Shown piece after piece: positions 37,401 to 49,849 of a stretch of DNA of 64,000 nucleotides; the first letter of the stretch is position 1; each line of letters begins with the position of its first letter. This stretch comes from Channa striata. Its lineage: Eukaryota > Chordata > Actinopteri > Anabantiformes > Channidae. The notes under the pieces are model-generated. The model did no database searches. It saw only the letters and a program-made list of their open reading frames with translations, and was not told where the DNA came from. The stretch is from contig CM065173.1 in NCBI GenBank assembly GCA_033026295.1, positions 13,020,517-13,084,516 on the forward strand, in the 5' to 3' direction. Made by a program: the position numbers and the translations under genes.

Positions 37401-40400
37401 CCTATATTGTCATGTAGGTCAGATAGAATTTGCATGTTTTGAGGAGCTGTGTCTATCAGATGTTTCAGCTTCTTTAGTTGGTAAAATGACAAAACACATT
37501 AATCAAAACATATGCTCACAAATCTTGTGTTGATGTGTGTGATTAAAATCCCGCTGTAATGGTGTGTAATTAGACAGGTAGTTTGAGTCTTAATCTTCAG
37601 ACACGGCCCTAAAAAACCCTCGTCTTTCACTATGGTTCTTTGATGCCTGAGCTGTTCTCGGCCTGCTGTCTCCTTCAGTTCACAGGCGTGATCCTGCTGG
37701 CTGTTGGGGTTTGGGGGAAGGTGAGCCTGGAGGCCTATTTATCCCTGGTAAGCGAGGACAGCACCAATGCGCCATATGTCCTCATTGGGACCGGAGCCAC
37801 CATCGTTATTTTTGGACTGTTCGGTTGCTTTGCAACATGCCGCGGCAGCCCATGGATGCTGAAACTGGTCAGTAAAGGAGCAGCAATTCCCTTAGACATT
37901 ACCTTCAAATGTGACTATTTACAATAGTTTTTTTGGTATATTTCCTCAGTATGCCATGTTTTTGACCTTCGTGTTCTTGGCTGAACTCGTGGCCGGTGTC
38001 TCAGGCTTTATCTTCAGACATGAGGTGAATTACTGTTGCACATCACTGCAATATAGCTAAGGGGGTCATGGCTGCTTAGTAAGTAATATATTTTGTTTTG
38101 AATTCATCAGATCAAGGCCAAATTAGGCAGCGCCTATGAAAAAGCTGTGATGTCCTACAACGGCACCCAGAGCAGCAGCAGCAGCAATGCAGTTGACTTT
38201 ATCCAGAGGACTGTAAGTGGGAGGTTTTCCATGACACTAATGGTGTAAATCTAATCTGACTTTGTGTTGCACTGCACAAACCACAGGACTCATGTTTACA
38301 TAGGAACATTTTAAAGGGTAACTTAGCACTGAACCATAGGGAGCAGATAAGCAGCGCTGCTCTTTTCACTGCAGCTGTTTTCCCAGTAGAAGATTAAAAA
38401 CATTTGCACTGACCTCACTTGTCATTGTGGCAAGAAGAGCAGCATCCAGCAGTTTTCAAAAATAATTGAAACCACTTTTTTGATCCACAGATATGCTGCA
38501 TAAATTAATTTGTTAAAATGTTGCTTCACATTTCTTGTTTGTTGTTTTCCTTGTAGTTGCATTGCTGTGGGGTGAAAAATTACGGAGACTGGAACGAAAC
38601 ACTTTACTTTAAAGAGAATGGCATCCCCATGAGTTGCTGTAAAGAGAACGCCAAGTGCTCACCAGAGACCCTGAAAGACCTTAAAGAGGCTGAGAAAGAG
38701 GTGTACACAGTGGTGAGTTCACTGCCTGTACTATCACAAGGTGTCGCGTGGCTTCAAACTAGTCGTAGGTTAAATAAATGGAAGCATGTTTAGGGATCGC
38801 ACGGGGTGAGCTTAGATCAAAACCAGCCCAGCTTTAAAAGCCACTCTGTAAGTGTTTGGTTTCTGCTGTGCAGGGCTGCTTTTCACGGGTGACCAGCGCA
38901 ATGGAGGCCAACCTGGGAATCATTGCAGGGATCTCTTTTGGAATTGCTTTCTTCCAGGTATGTTAGCATTCAATTATTTCCCCCCCCCCAATATTCAGTC
39001 TTGTTTTTATAGCTGGGATTATTCCAGTTTCCAGGATTGTGACTGACACAAACCCTTGTAGCACAAATTCAGAGTTTTGGGGTCTTGTGATTCCTATTCA
39101 GCATCTGCAGTATTTCAGTCAATACTAACACTTATACCATTGTCAGTATATAGTTATGGTGTAAATTTTTCATTATTGCTGCAGTTCGGAGGATGAAAAA
39201 GATGAAATTTCCATCTGATGCTTATTGGCTAATTAGCCCCTCCAATTGGGTATTCAAGTAAGGATGTGACCTCGCTTAAAAACTTGCTTATTGGTTCTGG
39301 AATCATTTGGCTCTACACATCTCTGACATAAGCAGTGAGAAGTTTTAGAAATTATTTTGTAACATTTGTCCTGGGACTACAGATAAGTGGTGCAACAATG
39401 TCTGTTAATGTCCACTGTCCCTGTCAAATAAACCAATAAATAAAATGGTACAAGCAGTCAGACAACCAGACATGTTGTGAATAAGCCTTAATTTTAGGGG
39501 CGTTATGATGGTCCATACTGACAGGGTTAGAATCTGGCAAAGCTCTGTTATGTCATCCCCCTGCTCACTCATTCCCCCTCTTCCTTCCTTTCTTTCTTCC
39601 TTCCTCCGCTTGGATTTGTCCTCCCCCAACTGGGATGAAATACAACATTGTGCATTTCATACATTGTCAGAGGATCTTATAGTAGAACTACCACACACGT
39701 AACAACACAGCGACCATTTAGAATCTGTAAATGTTCTTTAGTAACTGCCAGCCTTCCTGTCTTAACAGTCAAAGACACGTGACAGCAACACTGATTTATC
39801 AGCTGTAAGTCTCTGCCCATGCAACACTGAGCAGTGGTCAGTCTGTCTCCTCTGTCCACTGACCCTCCACATCACATGCTACATATCCATGAGGCCACAC
39901 CGCTGATAACTTGCTTCTCTGTTGCATGCTTTTTGTATGCCAGGAAAGAGGCTTCGACTAGTATTTGCAGGTGTAGTTTTTTTCTTTTAGTGATTGGCGA
40001 GGTTGAATTTTTAACATTCAGGTTTCCTGTCGTCTCCTCTACTGTTGCTGGTGCATTGTTGTGTTTCTTATTTTTTCTAATGTCAGGAATTATGAGTCAC
40101 TTGTGTCACCTCACAGGGTCTGGTTTCACTAAGTTAAGTTACTTTATTTTACCGCTTTGACGGTCCAAAGTGTCACATTTATGTACTACAGAGTCCCTAA
40201 ACGTTCTGCTCACTATCCTGTATCAATTAAGTGTCCGTTTTATAAGGAGCAGTGGATGAGACGGTGCTTTCACAGTGGAGATGATCTGACACACATTGTA
40301 AAACAAAAGCCCAAAGTTGAACCAGATAATCACTGTGCAAAATCAACCATATATTTACTGGAGGGTAATAACTTCATCTTTCACCTTCGTTTTCACTTTG

Positions 40401-40630
40401 CAGAAGTGTTGTTTCGACAACATACCGTAGGTGGACAGTTATTTATAGCTTGTCTGAGCAGGCTGCTCCATGCACCTTCTCCTGTTTATACAACAAGACA
40501 AACTATTACCGTAATTGTCTGTTTTTGACAAATCTAAATTGTCACATTTATTTTCTTTCAGCTCATTGGGATATTCCTGGCCTGCTGCCTTTCTCGATAC
40601 ATTACCAACAACCAGTATGAGATGGTCTAA
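34491..40630 (+). CDS. tspan6: tetraspanin-6 (TSPAN6/TSPAN7 type), complete
   Basis: This is a four-pass membrane organiser. Seven coding exons join in phase: 34491-34577, 37679-37867, 37950-38024, 38111-38212, 38557-38712, 38874-38957 and 40562-40630. They give 253 aa (human TSPAN6 245). The N-terminus RRLQTKPVITCLKTFL precedes TM1. TM2 and TM3 lie at about 58-80 and 92-115. The large extracellular loop has the CCG motif (C154, C155, G156), C178, C179, C185 and C205, and sequons at N134 and N164. TM4 leads to LSRYITNNQYEMV. The LQTKPVITC, TLHCCGV, AGISFG and ITNNQYE wording matches TSPAN6. NAPYVLIGTG, FGLFGCFATCRGSPWMLKL and the EMV end match TSPAN7. The neighbours srpx2 and sytl4 favour tspan6. 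The family is certain; the choice between 6 and 7 is less so. Confidence 0.85.
34960..36520. repeat. tspan6 intron 1: clustered decayed ATTAATCGATTA-type dispersed repeats
   Basis: Several fragments recall one abundant fish repeat: 'caacaactaaccgattaaccgattgacgattagttg' (about 34964), 'caattaatcagttggcag...gtttggtctatatattttgaaac' (about 35167-35227), 'gactagttgattgattaggcagttgtttcagaattataattag' (about 35490), 'gtttggtctataaaatttaaacc' (about 35566) and 'tagtagttgcagcctta' (about 36505). They seem to be nested or repeated insertions. Individual borders cannot be set by eye. Confidence 0.5.
37147..37206. repeat. TATC microsatellite facing GATA microsatellite
   Basis: A (CTAT)n run switches at 'atcgat' (about 37179-37184) to a GATATA/GATA run, so the two halves are roughly reverse complements and could fold on each other. 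It lies in tspan6 intron 1, about 470 bases before exon 2. Confidence 0.9.
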
Positions 40631-40646
40631 CAGTGGCTTTACACGG

Positions 40647-40866
40647 GTAACTATTGAAAATTGGGCATGTTTACGCTGCAGTTCCCTGTTGGGAGAAGAT
40701 ACCGCGTTTACACAAATAATCATAAACTTGTGTTAAACACAGATACTGCCACCAAGAAACTGTAGCACTTGTAAATTATTGTTAACGATTGTTAACGAGT
40801 ATTGTTAATTATTGAAGATTCAAATGTTTCTTTGACTAACAATCTGTTTTCTGTCTGTGTTCTCAG
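40647..40866 (+). other. probable 3' UTR intron of tspan6
   Basis: A donor-like 'acacgg|gtaact' lies 16 bases after the stop codon, and an acceptor-like 'tctgtgttctcag|gt' ends at 40866. This would place the last junction in the 3' UTR, close enough to the stop not to trigger decay. I recall that mammalian TSPAN6 also has a noncoding last exon, which agrees. Confidence 0.5.
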
Positions 40867-41565
40867 GTCTCTGATGGGCAACTCCTGATGCAAATGGAGT
40901 CAAATGAATCTCCTGTGATTTTATTCTTTGTGTGTGTGCGTCTGTCAGTTAATATCATTTTAGAGAGGGGAAAACACTCACAGCTTCTTCTTTTATTTAG
41001 TCTCACAGTGACAAACATGCAGAAGGGGAATAATGTAAAAGGATCCAAAAGGGACAACACCCACAGCCAGCGCATTGTTTGACAAAACAAAAAGGGACCT
41101 GGATCATTTGTTATACATGGGATTTAATTAGGGACCTTCAATTAATCATAGATGTAACTGCATTGATGTCAATTTCATTTGAGTGAATTAACTCTTTGTC
41201 ACAACATTTCAATTCCTTTTGTCTTTGTATTATGTGGCTGCCTTATTTTGTAATTTTGCTAAAGTTAGTCTGTAGCTAAGCAGAAGAAATGTAGATAAGC
41301 TGATAAATGCAACACTAGGTGCATTTGTGTGTGTGAATCCCATTTAACCTGAAAGATGCACAACAACGCGTCATCCTGAAATCAAATATGTGAGGTGTAC
41401 AGTAGGGACATCGGAGTTGTGTGGAAAATGAGCCTTATTGTGTGTAGGCCAGTATTGTTAAAAGCCTGTGTTCATGTGTGCCAATTACAACAGCCCAGCC
41501 AACTTATTGTCACAGTTTTCAGTGTTAAATTGTTATTCTTTTGGATGCATATGAAATACTCAAAA

Positions 41566-41571
41566 AATAAA
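41566..41571 (+). promoter_or_regulatory. tspan6 polyadenylation signal candidate (AATAAA)
   Basis: This AATAAA lies about 0.9 kb after the tspan6 stop in plus-strand sequence with no other gene before it. Other hexamers nearby (for example about 41819) are alternatives. Confidence 0.45.
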
Positions 41572-41639
41572 GATAAAATCTATTATCTTGACCAAGGGTT
41601 TTGTATGGAGCTCAGAATGTGTCTGTCCCACAGGTGAAG

Positions 41640-43280
41640 CAACACAGTATTGTGATGGAAGTAGATATTTTTCATTCAACGTTTTAATTTAACCTTTGGC
41701 TTGATATGAAACAATAACAGTTTGAAATATAAAAATTGGACCATGTTGGCATTACTTAAATATATGATTAGTCACACGCCTAATTTGGGGCATAAAAATA
41801 TAATTCAGTAATGTGAAAATAAATTTTACAGTGTAGAAGAGGTTCTGTCCAAATTTGAGGCATTTTGATGCACAGGTCTAGGATCATACTAACTTGTTTT
41901 GTTCACTTTATTTTCCATATGAGTTTGTATTTTGACAGGAACATCTGAAGTCTGGCAAAGCATGAGCTCACACTTTATCTAGTGTTTCTTTTTAATACCA
42001 CCCAAGCTATCTTAATAGTATGGTAATAAGATGTTAACAAAATCTCAAAGTCAAGGCATAAATTAAACAACTCCTCCTTTCATATTGACCATTAAATGAT
42101 CTGTATGGAATCAGCTTTCAGTGTAAGTCATGTGGGGGAGGGGAGCAAAACCCACAGTCCTCCATCTGTACACGGAGTTAGTTTTTCCCCTGACCAGCAG
42201 TTCCCTGTTGGTTGAAGGAAATGGTAACTTCTACATTTTTGTACCCAAAGCATTTTACAAATAATTCTCATTCACACATTAACACCCTCGTGGCAGCAGC
42301 TGCCATTCACGGTGCTGGTCTGACCCAGTGGGAGGAACCTGTGAATTTAGTTTCTTCCCCAAAAACACTTTAACGTGGGAGGCAGGGCTCAAAAATGTTC
42401 TCGACAGTATGGGATGTTCATTTTAGTGAACAATACGTGTAGTTTATAAGAGTTAGTGATGATTAATACTGTATTGTGAGATGTTTTAAAGTTATCTTTA
42501 ATGTGAAAATTCAAGTGTTTTTTGTCTTCTCCCAGTCTGCATCACAAAATAAATGTCAAGAGTCACAAGAACATATATATTTCTTCAAGAGGAATTTTTC
42601 CCAAGTCTTTACTCTGGTCTTGGTTTAGTCTGTTGTTTAAAACAGTTTTTCTATGAGATATGTCCACTGATTACTGATTGATTTAAGCTTTTTGTCTCTT
42701 CACGGTTTTAAATGTTTTAAAATGAAGAAAAAGAGCTTTTCCGGGAAGGTCCTTTATTTTGACAGGCCCCAGCAGGAGACTCACAGGTGGAACTGGTTTC
42801 ATTGATGAGCTGGTTAGAAATACCTGGGCTGAGACCTCCGTGTGGCTCCTTCCGGTGCAAGTGAACAGCGGTGCGTTTGGAGACTAGAACCCCGGTAAGT
42901 CCATCACAGTCCTACACACGTGTGCGTGCACAGATGAGTGGTTCCATGTGGTGATGGGTTTCTGCTCAGAGGTCCACGATCTGTCTGCGAGGAACCAACA
43001 AAGTCAGACCACAAGGAGGCAGTGCTTTGTAACAAAGGGCCGCACTATGAAACTGGATGCAAGTGGAAAAGATGATCTGACGTACACAGGAAACGTTTTC
43101 ACTATTAAAAACAACACACGCGCGCGCACACACACACACAATTCAACGTGCGATTTAACGACTGTAAGTTGCATCACATTTGCCTCCAGGCGACAAACTG
43201 CGTTAAAAAACAGGAGAAATAAACAGGGCAAAGCTAATCGCGGACGAGCCCAGCACAAATACGCTTGAGTGACAGCTGTG
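41640..43280. other. intergenic region between tspan6 and mid1ip1-like
   Basis: It is mostly AT-rich. It holds a minus-oriented SINE-body fragment (42280-42360), a purine- and G-richer patch (42770-42895) ending in a donor-like 'ccccg|gtaagt' that might be an alternative upstream exon of the next gene, a CACGTG palindrome at 42917-42922, and a CG/CA dinucleotide run at 43114-43140. Confidence 0.45.
42280..42360 (-). repeat. SINE-body fragment
   Basis: 'ggcagcagctgccattcacggtgctggtctgacccagtgggaggaacct' is the reverse complement of the body of the SINE at 14142-14310 and 51330-51475 ('ctcccggtgggtcaggt...catggcagc'), with several substitutions. Confidence 0.6.
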
Positions 43281-43289
43281 CTCTGATGC

Positions 43290-43455
43290 CTCATTGGTCC
43301 GTGCAGAATCAGATGCTGTCGGGTCCAGCCTACATCGTCCATATTGTCCAATAGGCTCGACAGACAGACACATGCAGGGGTGGGCTTTAGTTCTTCTGTC
43401 CACCCCAACCCGGCGTGTCCGCTATAAATTCGAGCTTCAACTTCCAGTCAGCTGG
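43290..43455 (+). promoter_or_regulatory. mid1ip1-like core promoter with TATA and two CCAAT boxes
   Basis: TATAAAT lies at 43423-43429 within 'cgctataaattcg'. A CCAAT box is at 43348-43352, and an inverted one (ATTGG) is at 43293-43297. Transcription would start near 43450-43460. A focused TATA promoter suits a nutrient- or hormone-regulated gene of the Spot14 family. Confidence 0.7.
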
Positions 43456-43562
43456 GGACGGTTTTCTACTTACCTGGAAGGCGGCTGGACTGCGGAGCCT
43501 GAGGAACTCGTTAGTGTGAGCAGCGCCAGGACGGGTTTTCTCCGGGTCACCTCGTGGTTCAG
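43455..43562 (+). other. probable noncoding first exon of mid1ip1-like
   Basis: The interval runs from the predicted start site to the donor 'ggttcag|gtcagt' at 43562/43563. The matching acceptor 'ccctcctgcag' ends at 43879, leaving an intron of about 317 bases and a short 5' UTR before the ATG at 43940. Both borders are inferred from splice consensus only. Confidence 0.5.
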
Positions 43563-43939
43563 GTCAGTGTCCGTCCTTTGGTTCAAAGCCGATGCTGGTT
43601 GGGATTTCCGAAGCAGGAAGTCAAGGTCGCGTCGAGAAGAGCGGAGCTTCACGATGCGGCAAAACGAGCCGTTTACTAGTAAAGATCAGTTCTGTGTGTG
43701 TGTGTGTGAGGGGAAACAAGCTGCGGTTTCATTTCCTGAAGCATCGGCTCTGTCTGTGTGTGTGATGAACTCGTTGCCCTCTTCTCCGCTGAACGCGTAA
43801 AGCTGCGTGCGATTGCGTCAGGCCTGGATTAGAAGCATCTCTTTCCTGCGTCCTCATGTCTCTTGTCTCCCTCCTGCAGATCGGCCTTAAACCACCTGCC
43901 AGCTCCGCACTGTAATCCAGCCAAACTGCGGCCCCCAAA

Positions 43940-44431
43940 ATGATGCAGATCAGCAGTGACTCAGCCAGCAACAAGCACTCGCTCATCAATGTCATGCACC
44001 GCTTCATAGCGGCTGCCAACAACATGGACGAAACGATCATGGTGCCCAGCCTGCTGCGAGACATGCCGCTGGAGGAGCAGGCGGCCAGCGAGGCGGAGAC
44101 CAACAACAACATCGAGCCGCAGTGTCCCAACAAGCAGAAGGACATGTACGAGCACTACCTGCTCCTCAAGTCCATAAAGAACGACATGGAGTGGGGGCTG
44201 CTGAAGAAGGAGATGAGCAGCAGCTCCAGCTTCCTGGACATTCCCGTGAAGCAGGAGAAGCAGCAGGAGGTCACGGGGGATCCGTCCCTGGACGACAACT
44301 CTGACCTGGAGAATCAGTTTCATTATCACCTCAGAGGACTGTTTGGAGTTCTGTCCAAGCTCACGTTGCAAGCCGACGACCTGACCAATAGATACAAGAG
44401 AGAAATTGGAGGAGGAAACTTCATGAGATAG
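43940..44431 (+). CDS. mid1ip1l: MID1-interacting protein 1-like (Spot14/G12 family), complete
   Basis: This is a small regulator of lipogenesis: family members bind and polymerise acetyl-CoA carboxylase, and MID1IP1 also binds the microtubule protein MID1. One coding exon gives 163 aa (human MID1IP1 183). Recognisable blocks are MMQISSDSASNKHSLINVMH at the start, then RFIAAANNMDETIMVPSLLR, DMYEHYLLLKSIKNDMEWGL and, near the C-terminus, FHYHLRGLFGVLSKLT followed by LTNRYKREIG. The middle third is variable, as usual for the family. The start is fixed by the family's MMQI opening. A single coding exon behind a short 5' UTR intron is the usual gene layout. It resembles the fish 'gastrulation protein G12-like' members more than human MID1IP1. 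Confidence 0.9.
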   Translation: MMQISSDSASNKHSLINVMHRFIAAANNMDETIMVPSLLRDMPLEEQAASEAETNNNIEPQCPNKQKDMYEHYLLLKSIKNDMEWGLLKKEMSSSSSFLDIPVKQEKQQEVTGDPSLDDNSDLENQFHYHLRGLFGVLSKLTLQADDLTNRYKREIGGGNFMR

Positions 44432-44533
44432 AAGTCACTACTGTATTCTTCTGCCCCCCCCACCCACCCGCCCCCCATCTCTGGACTGCTTGACTTGCAC
44501 AGCGGGTTGTGTTGAAGGGCCCCATCTCGTCCC

Positions 44534-45069
44534 AATAAATGTAAATGGACACGAACTGACCAGGGCAACCACTCTGTGGCTTCTCATACTCCCGCCTAGT
44601 GACACTCCAGCCCCCCAACTCAGGCAGACTTGAAACCAATGATGCCCACACACGTCTATCAGTTCTTGGAGAGGATAATTTGTGGTTGGAGGTTTCTTGA
44701 ACCTGTGCCCAAGTCCAGATGAAGCACAGCCCATGGTTATGCAGAAGTTTTCCTTGTCTTCATTTCAAACATGAATTTGCCACCAAATTTGATTGAATAA
44801 TAAAACAATTTGACTGTAGGAGATATTGAATGCTGGCTATTCTGTCCCTCCTTTTTTAAATATATTAAATTATTTTATGCTGACCTGAAGGGCTCTTAGC
44901 TGCAGAGGTTTTAAATCTTTCCACTTGGTGTTACTGTAACATGGTGTGCCTTGACTTTTTGTATTTTGTCATGCCCTGTTCAGTTACCTGCCATTGTCTG
45001 TCCACTTAAATTGTGAAAGTGACTCATGTTTTTGTCCTTGGCTATTTCAAAATTGATTTTTATAATAAA
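44534..45069 (+). promoter_or_regulatory. mid1ip1-like polyadenylation signals
   Basis: Three AATAAA hexamers follow the stop codon, at 44534-44539, 44799-44804 and 45064-45069. This suggests alternative 3' ends with UTRs of roughly 0.1, 0.4 and 0.65 kb. Confidence 0.6.
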
Positions 45070-48000
45070 GCAGAACCACAGTAAGGGTGAATTAAAGAAT
45101 TGGAAACTTTTATTTTTGTGTCTTGTTGTTGTAACAGTAGACAGGATGTCAAAGGTGTTTGAAAGAGTTGACAGGAAGAGACAAACACACTTGTTATGAG
45201 TTTGTAAAGTGAAAGAGGAATGTCTCTCATTTAGAGATGCTACACAACTCATGGTTCATTTTTAAAGTTTAGCAGCTTAAATAACAGTATGGTGAGATTT
45301 AAAGAATCCTTGCTGAGCTATAAAGTCAGGGTGAGATGTGGCCCTCTTCAGTTTTAAACGCTCATCACGGTTTTATGGAAATCCTGAGCTGTGCTGATAG
45401 GCAAATGTCCTGCCATAATGTTCTTTGCAGCACTATATTTTTCAGCTTGTTTGCTTTTCTCAGTGCAGCCATGCTAATTTTTGTGCATACATTTCCTTAC
45501 TTTTATTTTTAAAGAATGCAACAATTAAATGGGCTATTGGGCACGTGTCACAAAGTGTCAGGCTCTAACAAACCAGCACTCCAGCTGTTTTTTCTGGAAA
45601 AGCCCCAAGTTAAACTAATTCCAGACCTTTTTTACAATCCACTAATTATCTTAAGCATCTGAAATGAAGCACAGCTCTTAAAGTCAAAGAAAGGAGATCT
45701 GTTAGAGGTGGAGGTATTTGGTGAGACAACTTGGTCACCCTGGTGACACTAAGCATATGATCCTTTTAGGAAATATCAGTCTGAATTCTTCCGCTGTCCT
45801 ACATTAAACACGAGGACGGTAAAACGTAATGCACTCGACTGTATGTTGCTCAAAGTGATTGCCCCACCAGCAGCCGAATCTGTCCATAGCCGAGTGAAAC
45901 CCTCCCCTTAGCAACAGCTCCACCAAGAACAGCCAATCCAGTTGCAGAGGGTTTTCCCCCTTACTGTCTGTCTCTCTCTTTCTCTCTGTCTCTCAAAAAA
46001 AAAAAAAAACTGGCACAGCAGTGATTAAGAGATTCTGGCGATGAGCAAGTGGAGGGCAGACATGGTCGTATAAATTGGTTCCCCTCTGACCAGAAGCAGT
46101 GAGGACGCAGAGGACAGGGAGTCTGCATACAAAGTGTTGCATGAGCCCTGGGGTGTAAGACTGTGGTCCTCCTCTGTTTCCTCTCACAATGGGCCACATA
46201 CAAATGGCTGCAAATCAAAATGGCTGTGCTGGTCAGTGTGTCTCAGCCCACTCAGATAAAATGGGTCAACCAAACTAGTGACAGCTGGCCAGACAGTGAT
46301 TGTATTTCTCTACAAAAAACTCGTACATACTGCGTTTTGCTCTCATGCTCAAGCTATTAGTTCAAACTCAAAGCAGCTAGTATCTATATTTTTAATAATA
46401 CGATAAAATCATCTCTCAACTAATAGCATGTATGAATGACAACAACCAGCGGAAATGATCAACTGAATCTGCAGGTCGAGGAGATCAACACGAGAGCTAA
46501 AACAGAGGTAAAGATGAGGGAAAACTGGACCGATATTGTTCAGCTGAATGATATGCTGCTCCATCACCTCTGAGTGTGTACATAAACAAGTTCAACATAT
46601 CAACGTAAAAAGTCATCATATTTAAGTATTTTGTTCATAACTCTTTTTCCAAAGAGAACTACAAAAAGACAAAGTTTAGAGCTCTAAGCTCTGTGTGTAT
46701 TGGTTTATTATTATTTCATTATATTATTAATTTTTGAACTTCTACAAGGAACTTTGTTAGTTAAATTTTCTTTTGCACTTTGGGCAGACCTTGTTTCAAA
46801 ATGAGGGGCATCATCTTGTTAATAATCTCGCACTTTATTCATTCATTCACTCATCCGCATGTTCCCGTCTGCAGCCTGTTGTTCGGCATATGAACAGTTG
46901 GAGGAAGCGGATTAGAAACTTGATTATGCACATTCAAAGAAATCTCCATTTTCTAACAAAAATGTACCTGGGGAAGCCAGGTTTCCCTGCTCCCTGAATT
47001 TACATGAAGTCACTGAAGAAATCAGCTTTCCAGATGAAGCCGACTTTAACCTGCTTACTTTAGTGCATGTAAACACATTCAATGTCAAATATTGGTGAAT
47101 TTTATTACCTTCAGCCAGGCCAAGGTAATGTTTCCTGTGTATGTATTAAATTACGCTACTCAGACGGTTACAGCTAAGACTGTGATGAATGGTGTTATCT
47201 AACTCTCACGTGTACAAAAAAAAAAATGCACATTAAAAAATACTAATTATTTGCTTTAACCCCTGATAAAACATTTGGGAATCATATAACGAAAAGTTAC
47301 CTGCACGTGACACAATATTGCATATATTAAATAAATATGTGCAATAAATGATTGATATTTATTTAAATGTATACTTTTGAGTATTTTCCCTTTGCATGCA
47401 ACAACCAAACAAATCTCACAAGGTTTGAACCATGACACATTTGGTATTCTGCAACGCAGCTCTGACTGCCGGCACGCACACGTCTCCTCGCTCTCATTGA
47501 GAAACCTGAGACCAAATGGTTGCAGCCACTCGGCCGGCACATTGCAGATTTGAAATAGCTCCAGAGTTGAGAGTAAATGTGCTGTTTCATCATGTGCAGC
47601 ACACATTTAGGGAAGGAGAGTGAAGCATCAAAGTCCACCATATTGTAAAATGTTAAATAAAATTTTATGCAAAGTATAAAATGTGGGATTAAAGAAATCT
47701 GGACTATAAAGAGCTGTTATATACGCTTTTGACATGGTGGGGTGAACACGTTTTAGCGTTAGATGCAGTGTCACCAGTCTTTGGACACATATGGTGTTGA
47801 AAGGCGCCTCGAATCCCTGTGTGGTTGGCAGGTCTTTGCCCTGGCTGTCAGCATGAGGCTGCGTGATCGTGAACTTGGCAGACAATGGCAGCGAATGCGT
47901 GCTGTCGCTTCGATGGCAGTAGCCTGCTTCACCTCAATTTAACACTGTCAGTTGCTCAACAGCCATAAAAGTCAGGGCTAAAGCTCCAGACAACCAGACA

Positions 48001-49849
48001 AAGCCGAGATAATGACTTTATGACATGCGGGTCAAGACGACCTGATGCAGGTGCTGGAAGGTTTCCTCAAAGGATCAATAACATGATTCTATATTAAGGC
48101 TTTATCTGCACTCACACTACATATGTGACTGCCACATCTACACCCTGTTTGATCATATCAGCTGCTCACCATTATTGTGCACTTCCCTATGGCAACAGCA
48201 CTGCTCCCTGGGTAAACACCTGCTCTGAGTTGTTTGCTTTAATATCCCGGCATGTTTCTGTGAGCCCAAGTAAGTGAATCTGAACTGAGACAACATTTGC
48301 TTAACTTACAGAGACCTATAGGAGACCTTTAGCTTATATCGTTTCGATCATTTGAAGTGCACTTTGCATGTAATCAGGACGTTATTTAGCTGACGTAAAG
48401 AATCAGAATGCTTCCCTGTCAGAATTGTTTTATTATTTCCAACATTAATATTATATTTTACCTTTTAAGAGGGTCCTTGTATTAACATTTAAGAATGACG
48501 GAAAAAATATTAACTCACAATTCTATGCGTACGTTTGAACGTTGAAAGTGACTTTCAGCCTGATCTGTTTCAATAAATGTTGCACAGCGGCACTAAATTT
48601 AGCCAGTTAGAAGAGGAGGAGGAAGAAGAATAAGGAGAAGATATTGTACAAAATAAAAACTATGACAAAATGAAAACTGATAAAAACAATAAAAAGACAA
48701 AAAGTCAAAATAAAATGAATTGGATTTTTACCAAGATAAGCAGAAACATTGTAGTTCTTTGGATCAAAGGTTAATTTAGCTACTTTATCCTTTGGGGCAG
48801 TTTCATCTGCAACAATATCAGTGAGTGTGTCACATTTAATCACAAATACTGTCCTCAGTGTTCAACCAGTTAGTAGGCAATTAATGACTTCAACATATTC
48901 ACTGTATTTAGGTATTTATATTTGTATGTGAAAGGCTGATAAACTATTCTTGTTGTAAACCATGACACTCAGGATAAAAATACTTTCATTTTTCTTTAGC
49001 TGCAGTTTACATTAATTTTTCCAGACTTAACAGCAGATACTGTGCACAGCAAGAATTTCAAAACATTGTCATCAGATGTAAAAACAATTATTCAGTTTCA
49101 TTAAGTATTACCGTGACTGTGCATTGCCCTTAATGATCCTAAAAACATTTTATAAAGTTTTATAAAGTTTAAAGATACTGTAGAGCTGTTGACTTTACAG
49201 ATGTACTTAATAAAGTGGCCACTGAGTGTACGTTTTATTTTCCTTTTCAAAGTAATTATAGGTGCCAACATAAAAGTTATGGTATTACCAATTCGAAAAC
49301 AGTAATAGTAATTGAGAAAATGCATGTGTTTGTTGTCGTATAATGTGATATATGTTGGCTGTAAGATGGTGGAGCCCACATCAGGCTGCATGGCTCACAC
49401 TCACAATATGCCGCTTTGTGCTGTAAGGAGAACCAGCTCGCTCACTAACGTCATTAACATTTCTCTGTCTCCCAGACAGCACAAAAGCAGCGTGTTTGCA
49501 GAAAACATTCAAGAGGAAAACAGATTTTTTTTTACATATAAGTTTTACAAGATTTTGTTTAGATTCTTGTTTTTGTTTTTCCTCATCTCCATGTGAACTT
49601 TGTGCCGTAATCAATTAGGATATTAAGGTGTTATCAGACATCTGAATGCCAGCCAGTTACTGATAGTGTTGTGATTATGGCCTAAGTGCAGGTTGAATTA
49701 GATGTGTTAAAATTTAAAGCCACAATAAACTCTACAGTATGTCATTAATAGTTATAATTTTCTTTCTGGCTTATGGTAGTTATTTTTCTCTTGGTGCCAT
49801 ACATCCAGCCAGCTTCACTCTTTGTGATTGTGCCTTGTCTCCTTACGAT

